From contig JAEYPM010000050.1 in the NCBI GenBank assembly GCA_023410675.1, positions 1-22,030 of the forward strand: DNA of 22,030 bases, given 5' to 3'. Position 1 is the first letter of the stretch, and the number at the start of each line of letters is the position of its first letter. The position numbers were made by a program, and so were the translations under genes. Source of the stretch: Bacillota bacterium. GTDB lineage: Bacteria > Bacillota > Clostridia > Lachnospirales > Cellulosilyticaceae. Shown here in pieces: positions 14,436 through 20,995 of this stretch. A model generated the notes under the pieces. That model was not told the origin of the DNA, ran no database searches, and saw only the letters and a list, made by a program, of their open reading frames with translations.

Positions 14436-15063
14436 TTTTAGGTTCTCTTCTCTTTTTAGTAACACTATCGATCAAGCAATCTTCTACTTCTGTTTCATAT
14501 TTATCTATCTGTATCTGCATCGGGCTTGGATCATCTGTAATTTTTTTAATGCCTAAATGGTTAAAAAACAAAATAATGCCTACAGCTAAACCTACTGCAT
14601 AAGGAACAGTGATAAAAACTGGATTTTCTACTTCCTTCCCAGTTAAAATTTTATTAAGGATAATAAATGTTTTTGCGAGAGAGGTATCTGTGTTGTACGT
14701 CATAATAGCAATCGTCGCACCTGTAAAAACCACGAAGCTAGTGCAGATCACTTTAATCCACTCAAATAGTGAATTGGTTTTAGGTAGTTTGGGCATAAAG
14801 TATATAGCACTATCCATCTCTCCCACATTATTAATACTGATATCTGGCTCAATCCCCATAATAAAATCTATGATATCAATAATTGTTAGCGTAAATTTTT
14901 GCTTTTTCAAAGTGTCTGGTATTGTAAGAACGCAAATATTTTCTAATCTTTCTTTTACATTTTTAGATGCACTAATATCAGCAATATCCTTGAGGAATAC
15001 CTTTTGCTTGGCAACTATAGTCGTTTTTTTATAGGGTCTTATATAAATCTCTTGATTTGACAT
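14428..15063 (-). CDS. spoVAA: Stage V sporulation protein AA
   Basis: This 211-residue protein matches SpoVAA in length and plan. A soluble N-terminal domain (about 1-100: IYIRPYKKT, KDIADIS, IIDIIDFIMGIEPDISINNVG) is followed by two membrane helices (about 104-122 and 150-170). Between and after them come the family motifs TGKEVENPVF.TVPY and GIILFFNHLG...DDPSPMQIQID. Crystal work on B. subtilis SpoVAA links the soluble domain to the other SpoVA proteins. AAGGAGTGA about 9 nt before the ATG supports the start. It overlaps the small upstream frame by 35 nt, which suggests translational linkage if that frame is real. Confidence 0.93.
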   Translation of the reverse strand: MSNQEIYIRPYKKTTIVAKQKVFLKDIADISASKNVKERLENICVLTIPDTLKKQKFTLTIIDIIDFIMGIEPDISINNVGEMDSAIYFMPKLPKTNSLFEWIKVICTSFVVFTGATIAIMTYNTDTSLAKTFIILNKILTGKEVENPVFITVPYAVGLAVGIILFFNHLGIKKITDDPSPMQIQIDKYETEVEDCLIDSVTKKRREPKNG

Positions 15064-15220
15064 AATCCTTATTCACTCCTTGCAACACAAAAAATCCATG
15101 GTGATCTGGATGATTTAGCTTTGAAAAGGTATATTTAATAATAACAGTACCTAATAATAGTGTGGCTATTGTTAAAATGATTGATAAAAAAACTAAATTG
15201 CTTTTCTTTTTTACCTGCAT
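15029..15220 (-). CDS. Small single-helix membrane protein at the head of the spoVA operon
   Basis: This 63-residue frame has a lysine-rich N-terminus (VKKKS) and one clear membrane helix (about residues 8-29), then a polar tail of about 35 residues. I do not recognise a family. Its ATG follows a modest ribosome site (AGAAGTGA, 10 nt away). Its last 12 codons overlap spoVAA in another frame and cover the spoVAA ribosome site. It begins about 30 nt after a possible forespore promoter, so it would be the first cistron of the operon. The membrane-helix composition favours a real gene; the weak ribosome site and short length argue for caution. Confidence 0.45.
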   Translation of the reverse strand: MQVKKKSNLVFLSIILTIATLLLGTVIIKYTFSKLNHPDHHGFFVLQGVNKDYVKSRDLYKTL

Positions 15221-15251
15221 AGGGATCCACTCACTTCTTAATGTTTTTATT

Positions 15252-15280
15252 TAGTTTTACCCTTTATGCTATTATTATGC
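15252..15280 (-). promoter_or_regulatory. Candidate sigma-G promoter of the spoVA operon
   Basis: On the - strand GCATA (15276-15280), a 17-nt spacer and AAAACTA (15252-15258) roughly fit the forespore sigma-G pattern (GNATR, CATNNTA). In B. subtilis spoVA is a sigma-G operon. The -10 matches only partly, so this rests largely on context. Confidence 0.3.
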
Positions 15281-15316
15281 AAAAAAGACCGTGCCTCATT
15301 TAGACACAGTCTTTTT
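15281..15316 (-). terminator. Intrinsic terminator of hemZ
   Basis: On the - strand a 14-bp stem (15303-15316 with 15282-15295, two G-U wobbles) with a 7-nt loop ends in six T. It begins 7 nt after the hemZ stop and isolates the spoVA operon from housekeeping transcription. Confidence 0.85.
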
Positions 15317-15322
15317 GATCCA

Positions 15323-16753
15323 TCAAATAAACTTTTCAAATCCTTCTTTTTTTCTTTCAATCATCTCATCAATTCTATCTATATATTGTTCTAGATTTTT
15401 TACGTTAGGTACCCGATCTATTTTTTGATTATGATCATAAACTATTTTTGTAATTGCTCCAGCACCTAATGCAAGAATGGTTTGTTTTTCTTCCATAATT
15501 TGTATATTATAAATATTTTCTTTACCTTTTTTTGCATAGCCTACATTTTCAAAATTACCAAGCATATTTTTTTGTCTATATAGGTAATAGGGCTCAAGGC
15601 TCATTTGCTGAATTCTATCTTGGCATAATGCAATCATCTTTTCTATATTCTTTGCATCTGTTATTTGATAGTGCTCTTTATTTTCATTAAGTATTGATGC
15701 CCTTTTTATAGCTAAAGTATGCACAGTAATATTATCTGGATTAAGCTGCTTGAGTTGATTGAGTGTGTTTTCCACATCACTTAAATCTTCTCCTGGTAAA
15801 CCTAAAATCATATCCATATTAATAACATCAAAACCAATTTGCCTTGCTAAATTATACGCCTCTACAATGTCCTTGGCAGTATGTCTTCTTCCAATAGCTT
15901 CTAAGGTTTTTTGATTCATACTTTGCGGATTAATAGATAATCTACTCACCCCAAATTCTTTTGCTATAATAAGTTTTTCTTTTGTAATAGTATCTGGTCT
16001 TCCAGCTTCTAGCGTATATTCTTCTATATTTTTAGTATTAAACCTTGACTGAATATGTCTTAAAAGCCTTTCAAGCTGTGCTTCTTTTATACTTGTGGGG
16101 GTTCCTCCACCTATATAAATACTTCTAATAGGCAGATTCCCTTTCTCCTTCGCTACATAATCTATTTCTTTACATAAGGCATCTAGATATGCCTCTACCA
16201 TGTTCTCTTTTTTTTCTAATGAATACGACGTAAAAGAACAGTATACACATCGTGTCGGGCAAAAAGGGATTCCTATATACAGACTGACTTCATTGTCTTT
16301 GTTTTTTTCTAGCACACTTTTTTCTTTTTCAGCTACTAAAAACATGAGATCGATCTTTTCTTTTGAAACTAAATATTCTTCCTCTAATTTTGTTACAATT
16401 TCTTTATTTGATAGTCCATCTTTCTGGAAATCATGAACAAGCTTAGTTGGCCTAATCCCTGTCAGCGTTCCCCATGGCATAGTTATGTTAGTGATAGAAA
16501 CCAAAGCCTCATAAAGGGATTTTTTAAGCATATTTTTAATCAGTTTTTTATCTGATAAAGCATCTCCTTTTAAAGCCACCATCTGCTCATTTTTACACAC
16601 TATTTGCATGTGGTTGTATATAAGCGTATAGACTTTGTCTTTATCATAAATGCTTTCTATCTCATAGTCTGTAGTCATATAGGGCTCAAATAACCTTTTG
16701 ATATTATCTAATTCATATGCCACTTGATGTCCTATACAGGAAATATTAGTCAT
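15323..16753 (-). CDS. hemZ: Coproporphyrinogen dehydrogenase HemZ-like radical SAM protein
   Basis: This 476-residue protein has the HemZ plan. An N-terminal region of about 150 residues contains the family segment WGTLTGIRPTKL (94-105). A radical SAM barrel follows, with its 4Fe-4S ligands at C165, C169 and C172 (CPTRCVYC) and the SAM-binding motif YIGGGTPTS near 212. HemN-like landmarks such as NPQSMNQKTL and MDMILGLPGE follow. HemZ was named as an oxygen-independent coproporphyrinogen III oxidase, but no other heme gene is here and biochemical proof for clostridial members is thin; another radical SAM reaction is possible. TTAGGAG about 8 nt before the ATG supports the start. It lies 11 nt after the metallo-beta-lactamase-fold gene, so the two form an operon closed by the terminator at 15281-15316. 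Confidence 0.9.
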   Translation of the reverse strand: MTNISCIGHQVAYELDNIKRLFEPYMTTDYEIESIYDKDKVYTLIYNHMQIVCKNEQMVALKGDALSDKKLIKNMLKKSLYEALVSITNITMPWGTLTGIRPTKLVHDFQKDGLSNKEIVTKLEEEYLVSKEKIDLMFLVAEKEKSVLEKNKDNEVSLYIGIPFCPTRCVYCSFTSYSLEKKENMVEAYLDALCKEIDYVAKEKGNLPIRSIYIGGGTPTSIKEAQLERLLRHIQSRFNTKNIEEYTLEAGRPDTITKEKLIIAKEFGVSRLSINPQSMNQKTLEAIGRRHTAKDIVEAYNLARQIGFDVINMDMILGLPGEDLSDVENTLNQLKQLNPDNITVHTLAIKRASILNENKEHYQITDAKNIEKMIALCQDRIQQMSLEPYYLYRQKNMLGNFENVGYAKKGKENIYNIQIMEEKQTILALGAGAITKIVYDHNQKIDRVPNVKNLEQYIDRIDEMIERKKEGFEKFI

Positions 16754-16764
16754 TTCATTTGCTC

Positions 16765-17406
16765 CTAATCATATAGATTAAAAAAAGGATTGGTGTTTTT
16801 TTCCTTCTTTATCGTAGTTGGCATACCATGACCTGGATATACATACGTATCCTCTGGTAATATAAATAATCTCGTTTTTATACCATAAAGCAGCTGATTC
16901 ATATCGCCACCTATGTTATCTGCCCGACCCACTGAGCCATTAAACAAAATATCCCCTGCTAAAAGTGCTTTCTCTTTTTCATAGTAATAAGCTACCCCAT
17001 CTGCTGAATGGCCTGGAACAAAGATGACTTTTAGTTCTATTTCTTTGTTTGCCTCCATCACTATGATATCTCCATCTTCTAGAAAAATATCTGCTTGCAA
17101 AGTAATAGGTGTTCTTCCCATTTTAGATGATAGATTCCATAAAGGATCTTCTAAAGAACGTTTACCTTCTTTATGAATCATTATGTCACATCCAAATTTG
17201 TCCTTAATTTGCTTTGCAGCACCTATATGGTCATAGTGTCCATGGGTTAATAAAATTTTTTCAACAACGAGCTGTTCGCTTTCAAGGATTCTTAAAATTT
17301 TCTGCGGTTCATCTCCAGGGTCGATAACAAAGCAATGTCTTGTCTTTTCATCTATTACAAAATATGTTTGTTCTTGCAACATTCCAACTGTTACTGTTCG
17401 TATCAT
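16765..17406 (-). CDS. Metallo-beta-lactamase-fold hydrolase, glyoxalase II-like
   Basis: This 213-residue cytosolic protein has every metal ligand of the fold: THGHYDH (H55, H57, D59, H60), PGHS (H133), AGDILF (D152) and PGHG (H193). The compact length and the GSVGRAD segment place it with the YqgX/YcbL-type glyoxalase II-like proteins, which hydrolyse thioesters such as lactoylglutathione analogues. The true substrate in this lineage is unknown. AAGGAG lies 8 nt before the ATG. The adjacent ATGAAATGA gives a two-codon out-of-frame start that is probably irrelevant. Two DnaA boxes occupy the leader, one overlapping the ribosome site. The gene precedes hemZ by 11 nt in an arrangement I recall from other Clostridia. 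Confidence 0.88.
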   Translation of the reverse strand: MIRTVTVGMLQEQTYFVIDEKTRHCFVIDPGDEPQKILRILESEQLVVEKILLTHGHYDHIGAAKQIKDKFGCDIMIHKEGKRSLEDPLWNLSSKMGRTPITLQADIFLEDGDIIVMEANKEIELKVIFVPGHSADGVAYYYEKEKALLAGDILFNGSVGRADNIGGDMNQLLYGIKTRLFILPEDTYVYPGHGMPTTIKKEKNTNPFFNLYD

Positions 17407-17418
17407 TTCATTTTCTCC

Positions 17419-17438
17419 TTATCCACAAATTATCCACA
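17419..17438 (+). promoter_or_regulatory. Two tandem consensus DnaA boxes
   Basis: TTATCCACA occurs at 17419-17427 and again at 17430-17438 in the same orientation with an 11-nt period, about one helical turn. Both match the bacterial consensus TTATNCACA exactly. They lie between the dtd terminator and the start of the glyoxalase II-like gene. Regulation by DnaA is inferred. Confidence 0.6.
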
Positions 17439-17450
17439 ATATTTTCACTC

Positions 17451-17481
17451 AAAAAAATAGGTATATAAACAAATATACCTA
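17451..17481 (-). terminator. Intrinsic terminator of dtd
   Basis: On the - strand TAGGTATAT (17473-17481) pairs exactly with ATATACCTA (17458-17466) around a 6-nt loop and is followed by seven T. It begins 6 nt after the dtd stop. Confidence 0.8.
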
Positions 17482-17486
17482 CCCAT

Positions 17487-17936
17487 TTAAAATAATTTAC
17501 TGCTATCTAAAAGAATAGTCACTGGGCCATCATTAGTTAGAGCGACCTTCATATCTGCTTGGAATTGTCCTGTTTGCAAAATAATATCATATGTCTCCAG
17601 TTTTTTAAGAAATAGATCATATTTTTGTTTTGCCTCATCCACACTTCCAGATAGTATAAAGCTTGGTCTCATTCCTTTGGTTGCATCCCCATATAATGTA
17701 AAGTTTGGCACAATCAAAAGACTACCTTTTACATCATGAACTGACAAATTCATCTTTCCTGCTTCATCCTCAAAAATCCTTAGCCCTACAATTTTTTTTG
17801 CTATATAATCCATATCTTTTTCGTTATCATCTGCTTTTATACCTACAAGAACTAAGAGTCCTGTATCTATTTCAGCTACTTTTTGGGTACTAATGGTCAC
17901 ACTAGCAGATGAAACTCTTTGAACTACTGCTCTCAT
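17487..17936 (-). CDS. dtd: D-aminoacyl-tRNA deacylase
   Basis: This 149-residue protein is a full-length DTD: it starts MRAVVQRVSSASV, has LLVLVGI near 27-33, PNFTLYGDATKGMRPSF (77-93) and the active-site NDGPVT (135-140, containing the cross-subunit Gly-cisPro). It hydrolyses D-amino acids and glycine from mischarged tRNA, a proofreading step in the cytosol. It follows relA/spoT by 11 nt and has AAAAGGAGAAGG before the ATG, so the two are cotranscribed. The usual SQFTLY motif reads PNFTLY here, a common Firmicute variation. Confidence 0.96.
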   Translation of the reverse strand: MRAVVQRVSSASVTISTQKVAEIDTGLLVLVGIKADDNEKDMDYIAKKIVGLRIFEDEAGKMNLSVHDVKGSLLIVPNFTLYGDATKGMRPSFILSGSVDEAKQKYDLFLKKLETYDIILQTGQFQADMKVALTNDGPVTILLDSSKLF

Positions 17937-17947
17937 ACCTTCTCCTT

Positions 17948-20185
17948 TTAAGAAGACACCCTTGTGATGTCCATAACATCTGATATTTGTTTTACTTTTT
18001 TAATTATTTCATCAAGTTGGTACGTACTGGATATTTCTATATTAATATTAAAGATAGCCTCATGATTTTTTGTTGTTCTAGCATTTAATGACTTAACTGG
18101 AATCTTCATATCTGTCAATACTTTAGATATATCCACAATAATTCCTAGCCTATCTCCACCAGTAATCTGTATTTCAGTAATATAAACTCTTCTTGGCGTA
18201 TCCTTTTCTTCAAGCCAATTGGCTTGTATCAGCCTTTCTAATTCTTCTTCTGGCATGTGCAGGATATTCACACAGTCTTTTCTGTGTATGGACACACCAC
18301 GCCCTCTTGTTATATAGCCCACGATGTCATCTCCTGGAAGTGGCCTACAACACTTAGAAAAACGAACGGCAACATCACCTACGCCACTTACTATAATGCC
18401 ACTCTTGCTTTTTTTATCCAGAGTATGAATATACTCATCGGTAACAATGGTACTATGACTCTCTAATATCTGCTGTGGTGTTAATGGCGTGCTTTTATTC
18501 TTTAAATCTTCATCAATAAACTTTTGTATGACTTGTCTTTCTTTAAGACTTCCATAGCCCACTGCAGCACAAATACTCTCCCAATTTTTAAGGCCATATC
18601 TTTTTCCTATAGTTTCTATAGCTGTCTTATTAATAAGTTCGGAAAGGATATACCCTCTTTGCTTCGCATAAGACTCTAGCATCTCTTTACCACGTAGAAT
18701 GTCTTCTTCTTTAAATTGCTTACGAAACCATTGATTGATTTTAGTGCGTGCTTGCGTACTTTTAACAATATTTAGCCAGTCTCTACTTGGTCCTTTAGAA
18801 GTTTTTGATGTAAGGATTTCAATACGATCCCCATTTTTGATCACATAATCAAAAGTTACAATCTCACCATTTACCTTTGCTCCAATCATCCTGTTGCCTA
18901 CATCACTGTGTATCACATAGGCAAAATCAATGGGTGTAGACCCTTTAGGCAAAGTCAGTAATGTTCCTTTAGGTGTAAATACATAAACTTGATCCGTATA
19001 AATATCTAAATCTACTCTAAGTGCATCCATAAACTGTGAATTATCACTTATATCTCTTTGCCATTCTAGGATTTCCCTAAGCCATGTTAGTTTTTCTTCA
19101 GATTTATCCAGAATCGCTCCATCTTTTTTACCTTCTTTATATTTCCAGTGAGCTGCTATACCATATTCTGCAGTACGATGCATTTCTTCTGTACGTATTT
19201 GAAGTTCAAAAGGCTGACCTTGTGGTCCCATTAATGTCGTATGAAGGGACTGATACATGTTTTGCTTAGGCATGGCAATATAATCTTTAAACCTACCTGG
19301 AATAGGCGTAAACATTTCATGGATAATACCTAATACAGCATAACAATCTTTTATACTTTTCACAATTGTTCTAACTGCAAAAAGGTCATATATTTGTTCT
19401 AGCGTTTTTTCCTTATTGACGATCTTTTTATAAATGCTAAAAAAGTGTTTTGGTCTTCCTTCTACAACTGCATCAATGCCTGTTTCTTCTAACTTCTTCT
19501 TGATACACTGTACAATTTCATCTATATATTCAACTCTTTCTGTACGCTTCCTCGATATCTTATGTGCTAAATCATAATAAACTTCGGAATCTATATATCT
19601 TAATGATAAATCCTCAAGATCTGCTTTTATTTTACAAATACCAAGCCTATGAGCTATAGGTGCATAAATATTGAGTGTTTCCTGAGCTTTTTCCTTTTGC
19701 TTATGATCAGGCATATACCTTAGTGTCTGCATATTATGCAATCTGTCTGCAAGCTTAATAAGGACTACCCTGATATCTTGTGCCATTGCAAGGAACATCT
19801 TTCGATAGTTTTCTGCTTGTATTTCTTCTTTTTGAAGTTCATGATTTTTACTTGAATATTGTATTTGTCCAAGTTTCGTCACACCATCTACCAAAAGTGC
19901 TACTTCCTTATTAAATAGTCTTTCTATATCTTCTAATGTGTAGTCTGTATCCTCTACTACATCATGTAATATCCCTGCTACAATAGATTCAAGATCGAGC
20001 TCAAGATCTGCTAATATATAGGCAACTTCTAAAGGATGAATAATATAGGGTTCGCCTGACTTTCTAAGTTGATCCTTATGAGCTTCTTTTGCAAGCTTAT
20101 AAGCTGCCTCAACCATACTCAAATTATCTGAGGGATGATAGGAACGTATTCGATTAATGAGCTTAGTATATATTTCATCTGGCAT
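17948..20185 (-). CDS. relA: Bifunctional (p)ppGpp synthetase/hydrolase
   Basis: This 745-residue Rel protein makes and degrades (p)ppGpp, the stringent-response alarmone. The N-terminal HD hydrolase is intact: H50 (HPLE), H74-D75 and E78-D79 (HDVVEDT). The synthetase domain has GRPKHFFSIYKK (243-254) and RFKD (298-301); RFKD, rather than the EFDD of E. coli RelA, marks a bifunctional enzyme. Next are a TGS domain (about 396-460), a helical region, a zinc-finger-like RFSKCCRPLPGDD stretch and a C-terminal ACT domain (about residue 673 to the end), which sense the ribosome. I start at ATG 20185 because AGGGGGG lies 6 nt before it; the frame also opens at TTG 20209 with no ribosome site. A TTGAAT-17-TATAAT promoter lies about 50-75 nt upstream, and dtd follows by 11 nt. 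Confidence 0.97.
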   Translation of the reverse strand: MPDEIYTKLINRIRSYHPSDNLSMVEAAYKLAKEAHKDQLRKSGEPYIIHPLEVAYILADLELDLESIVAGILHDVVEDTDYTLEDIERLFNKEVALLVDGVTKLGQIQYSSKNHELQKEEIQAENYRKMFLAMAQDIRVVLIKLADRLHNMQTLRYMPDHKQKEKAQETLNIYAPIAHRLGICKIKADLEDLSLRYIDSEVYYDLAHKISRKRTERVEYIDEIVQCIKKKLEETGIDAVVEGRPKHFFSIYKKIVNKEKTLEQIYDLFAVRTIVKSIKDCYAVLGIIHEMFTPIPGRFKDYIAMPKQNMYQSLHTTLMGPQGQPFELQIRTEEMHRTAEYGIAAHWKYKEGKKDGAILDKSEEKLTWLREILEWQRDISDNSQFMDALRVDLDIYTDQVYVFTPKGTLLTLPKGSTPIDFAYVIHSDVGNRMIGAKVNGEIVTFDYVIKNGDRIEILTSKTSKGPSRDWLNIVKSTQARTKINQWFRKQFKEEDILRGKEMLESYAKQRGYILSELINKTAIETIGKRYGLKNWESICAAVGYGSLKERQVIQKFIDEDLKNKSTPLTPQQILESHSTIVTDEYIHTLDKKSKSGIIVSGVGDVAVRFSKCCRPLPGDDIVGYITRGRGVSIHRKDCVNILHMPEEELERLIQANWLEEKDTPRRVYITEIQITGGDRLGIIVDISKVLTDMKIPVKSLNARTTKNHEAIFNINIEISSTYQLDEIIKKVKQISDVMDITRVSS

Positions 20186-20231
20186 ATTTGTCCCCCCTCT
20201 TGATATCAATCCATCGTTAATATTATTTTAT

Positions 20232-20260
20232 ATTATAGACACATTATGTAAAAAATTCAA
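20232..20260 (-). promoter_or_regulatory. Sigma-A promoter of relA
   Basis: On the - strand TTGAAT (20255-20260), a 17-nt spacer and a perfect TATAAT (20232-20237) precede the relA ATG by about 47 nt. It lies downstream of the apt terminator, so relA-dtd can be expressed independently of recJ-apt. Confidence 0.7.
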
Positions 20261-20285
20261 TGGTACATCAAAATAAATTCGCTAA

Positions 20286-20336
20286 AAACAATAGCCAGCT
20301 CTTAATATCCGAAGATATTCGAGCTGACTGCCTATT
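20286..20336 (-). terminator. Intrinsic terminator between apt and relA
   Basis: On the - strand the hairpin has AATAG/CTATT outside, CAGCTC/GAGCTG in the middle and AATATC/GATATT inside, capped by a C(TTCG)G tetraloop. TTGTTTTT follows. It is 135 nt beyond the apt stop. Confidence 0.75.
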
Positions 20337-20390
20337 CAATAATTATTCTGTGTTACTTTTAGGGAAATAACGCAAATCCTTTACTTATTG

Positions 20391-20412
20391 AACAGCTTAA
20401 TGCTGTTTTTTT
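20391..20412 (+). terminator. Small + strand terminator-like hairpin in the apt-relA gap
   Basis: AACAGC (20391-20396) pairs with GCTGTT (20402-20407) around TTAAT, and a run of T continues to 20412. No + strand gene precedes it within many kilobases, so it either ends antisense or small-RNA transcription or is fortuitous. Confidence 0.4.
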
Positions 20413-20471
20413 AAGTTGAATTTATGAGTATAAGCTTAACGATCAAATGTTAATCCTACATTTAAAGGATG

Positions 20472-20984
20472 TCAATATTTAAGTATTGAAGCGATATTTT
20501 GCCCTTCTAGTAGTTCTCTTCCTTTTAGTCCTTCTAGTTCAATAAGATAAACGATCTTTACTACTTCTCCGCCAAGCTTTTCAATAAGATCAATCATCGC
20601 TTTAGTTGTGCCACCTGTTGCTAGAAGATCATCTACAATAACTACCTTTTGCCCTTTATTGATTGCATCTACATGTATTTCTATAGTTGATGAACCATAC
20701 TCTAAATCGTAGGTTTGTGCGATACACTGATAAGGCAATTTCCCTGGTTTTCTGACAGGAACAAAGCTTTTATTCATTTTATAGGCTACAGGAACGCCAA
20801 ATATAAATCCTCTTGATTCTGGTCCGATAACAATATCAAAGTCTAAGTCTGATAATTCGTTGGCTATGCTATCAACTGCTTCTCTTAACCCATCTTTGTT
20901 TGCAAGCAGTGGGGTAATATCTCTAAAAAGAATACCTTCTGTAGGAAAATCTTTTACATCACGAATCAATTTGTATAAATCCAT
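20472..20984 (-). CDS. apt: Adenine phosphoribosyltransferase
   Basis: This 170-residue enzyme converts adenine and PRPP to AMP in purine salvage. The PRPP-binding loop VVIVDDLLATGGTTKA is at 114-129. The N-terminal family segments FPTEGILFRDITPLL (13-27) and GPESRGFIFGVPVAY (54-68) are complete, and the length is normal. AGGAGG lies 7 nt before the ATG, and the gene follows recJ by 11 nt. The recJ-apt-rel order is the conserved Firmicute arrangement. It ends in TGA and is followed by a 3' region of over 100 nt with several hairpins before the terminator. Confidence 0.97.
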   Translation of the reverse strand: MDLYKLIRDVKDFPTEGILFRDITPLLANKDGLREAVDSIANELSDLDFDIVIGPESRGFIFGVPVAYKMNKSFVPVRKPGKLPYQCIAQTYDLEYGSSTIEIHVDAINKGQKVVIVDDLLATGGTTKAMIDLIEKLGGEVVKIVYLIELEGLKGRELLEGQNIASILKY

Positions 20985-20995
20985 TTATATTCCTC

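Larger units (their letters stand above)
20286..20412 (-). ncRNA. Candidate structured RNA in the apt-relA gap
   Basis: The gap folds into nested elements. On the - strand AACAGC/GCTGTT (20391-20396 with 20402-20407) comes first. Next TTCAATAA/TTATTGAA (20385-20392 with 20335-20342) encloses TGCGTTA/TAACACA (20368-20374 with 20349-20355, one G-U). The C(TTCG)G terminator hairpin is last. It could be an apt 3' UTR structure, a processed small RNA or an independent gene. On the + strand AACAGC/GCTGTT is itself followed by seven T. I recognise no Rfam family, and no promoter of its own is clear. Confidence 0.3.

Noticed and set aside
14609..15034. 141-residue hydrophobic + strand frame
   Set aside because: It lies wholly antisense to spoVAA. 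Its hydrophobic look is the mirror of spoVAA codon use, and no ribosome site precedes it.
20286..20412. 6S RNA or a known riboswitch in the apt-relA gap
   Set aside because: The fold does not show the long bubble-centred duplex of 6S RNA, and no purine, c-di-GMP or preQ1 core motif could be found by eye.
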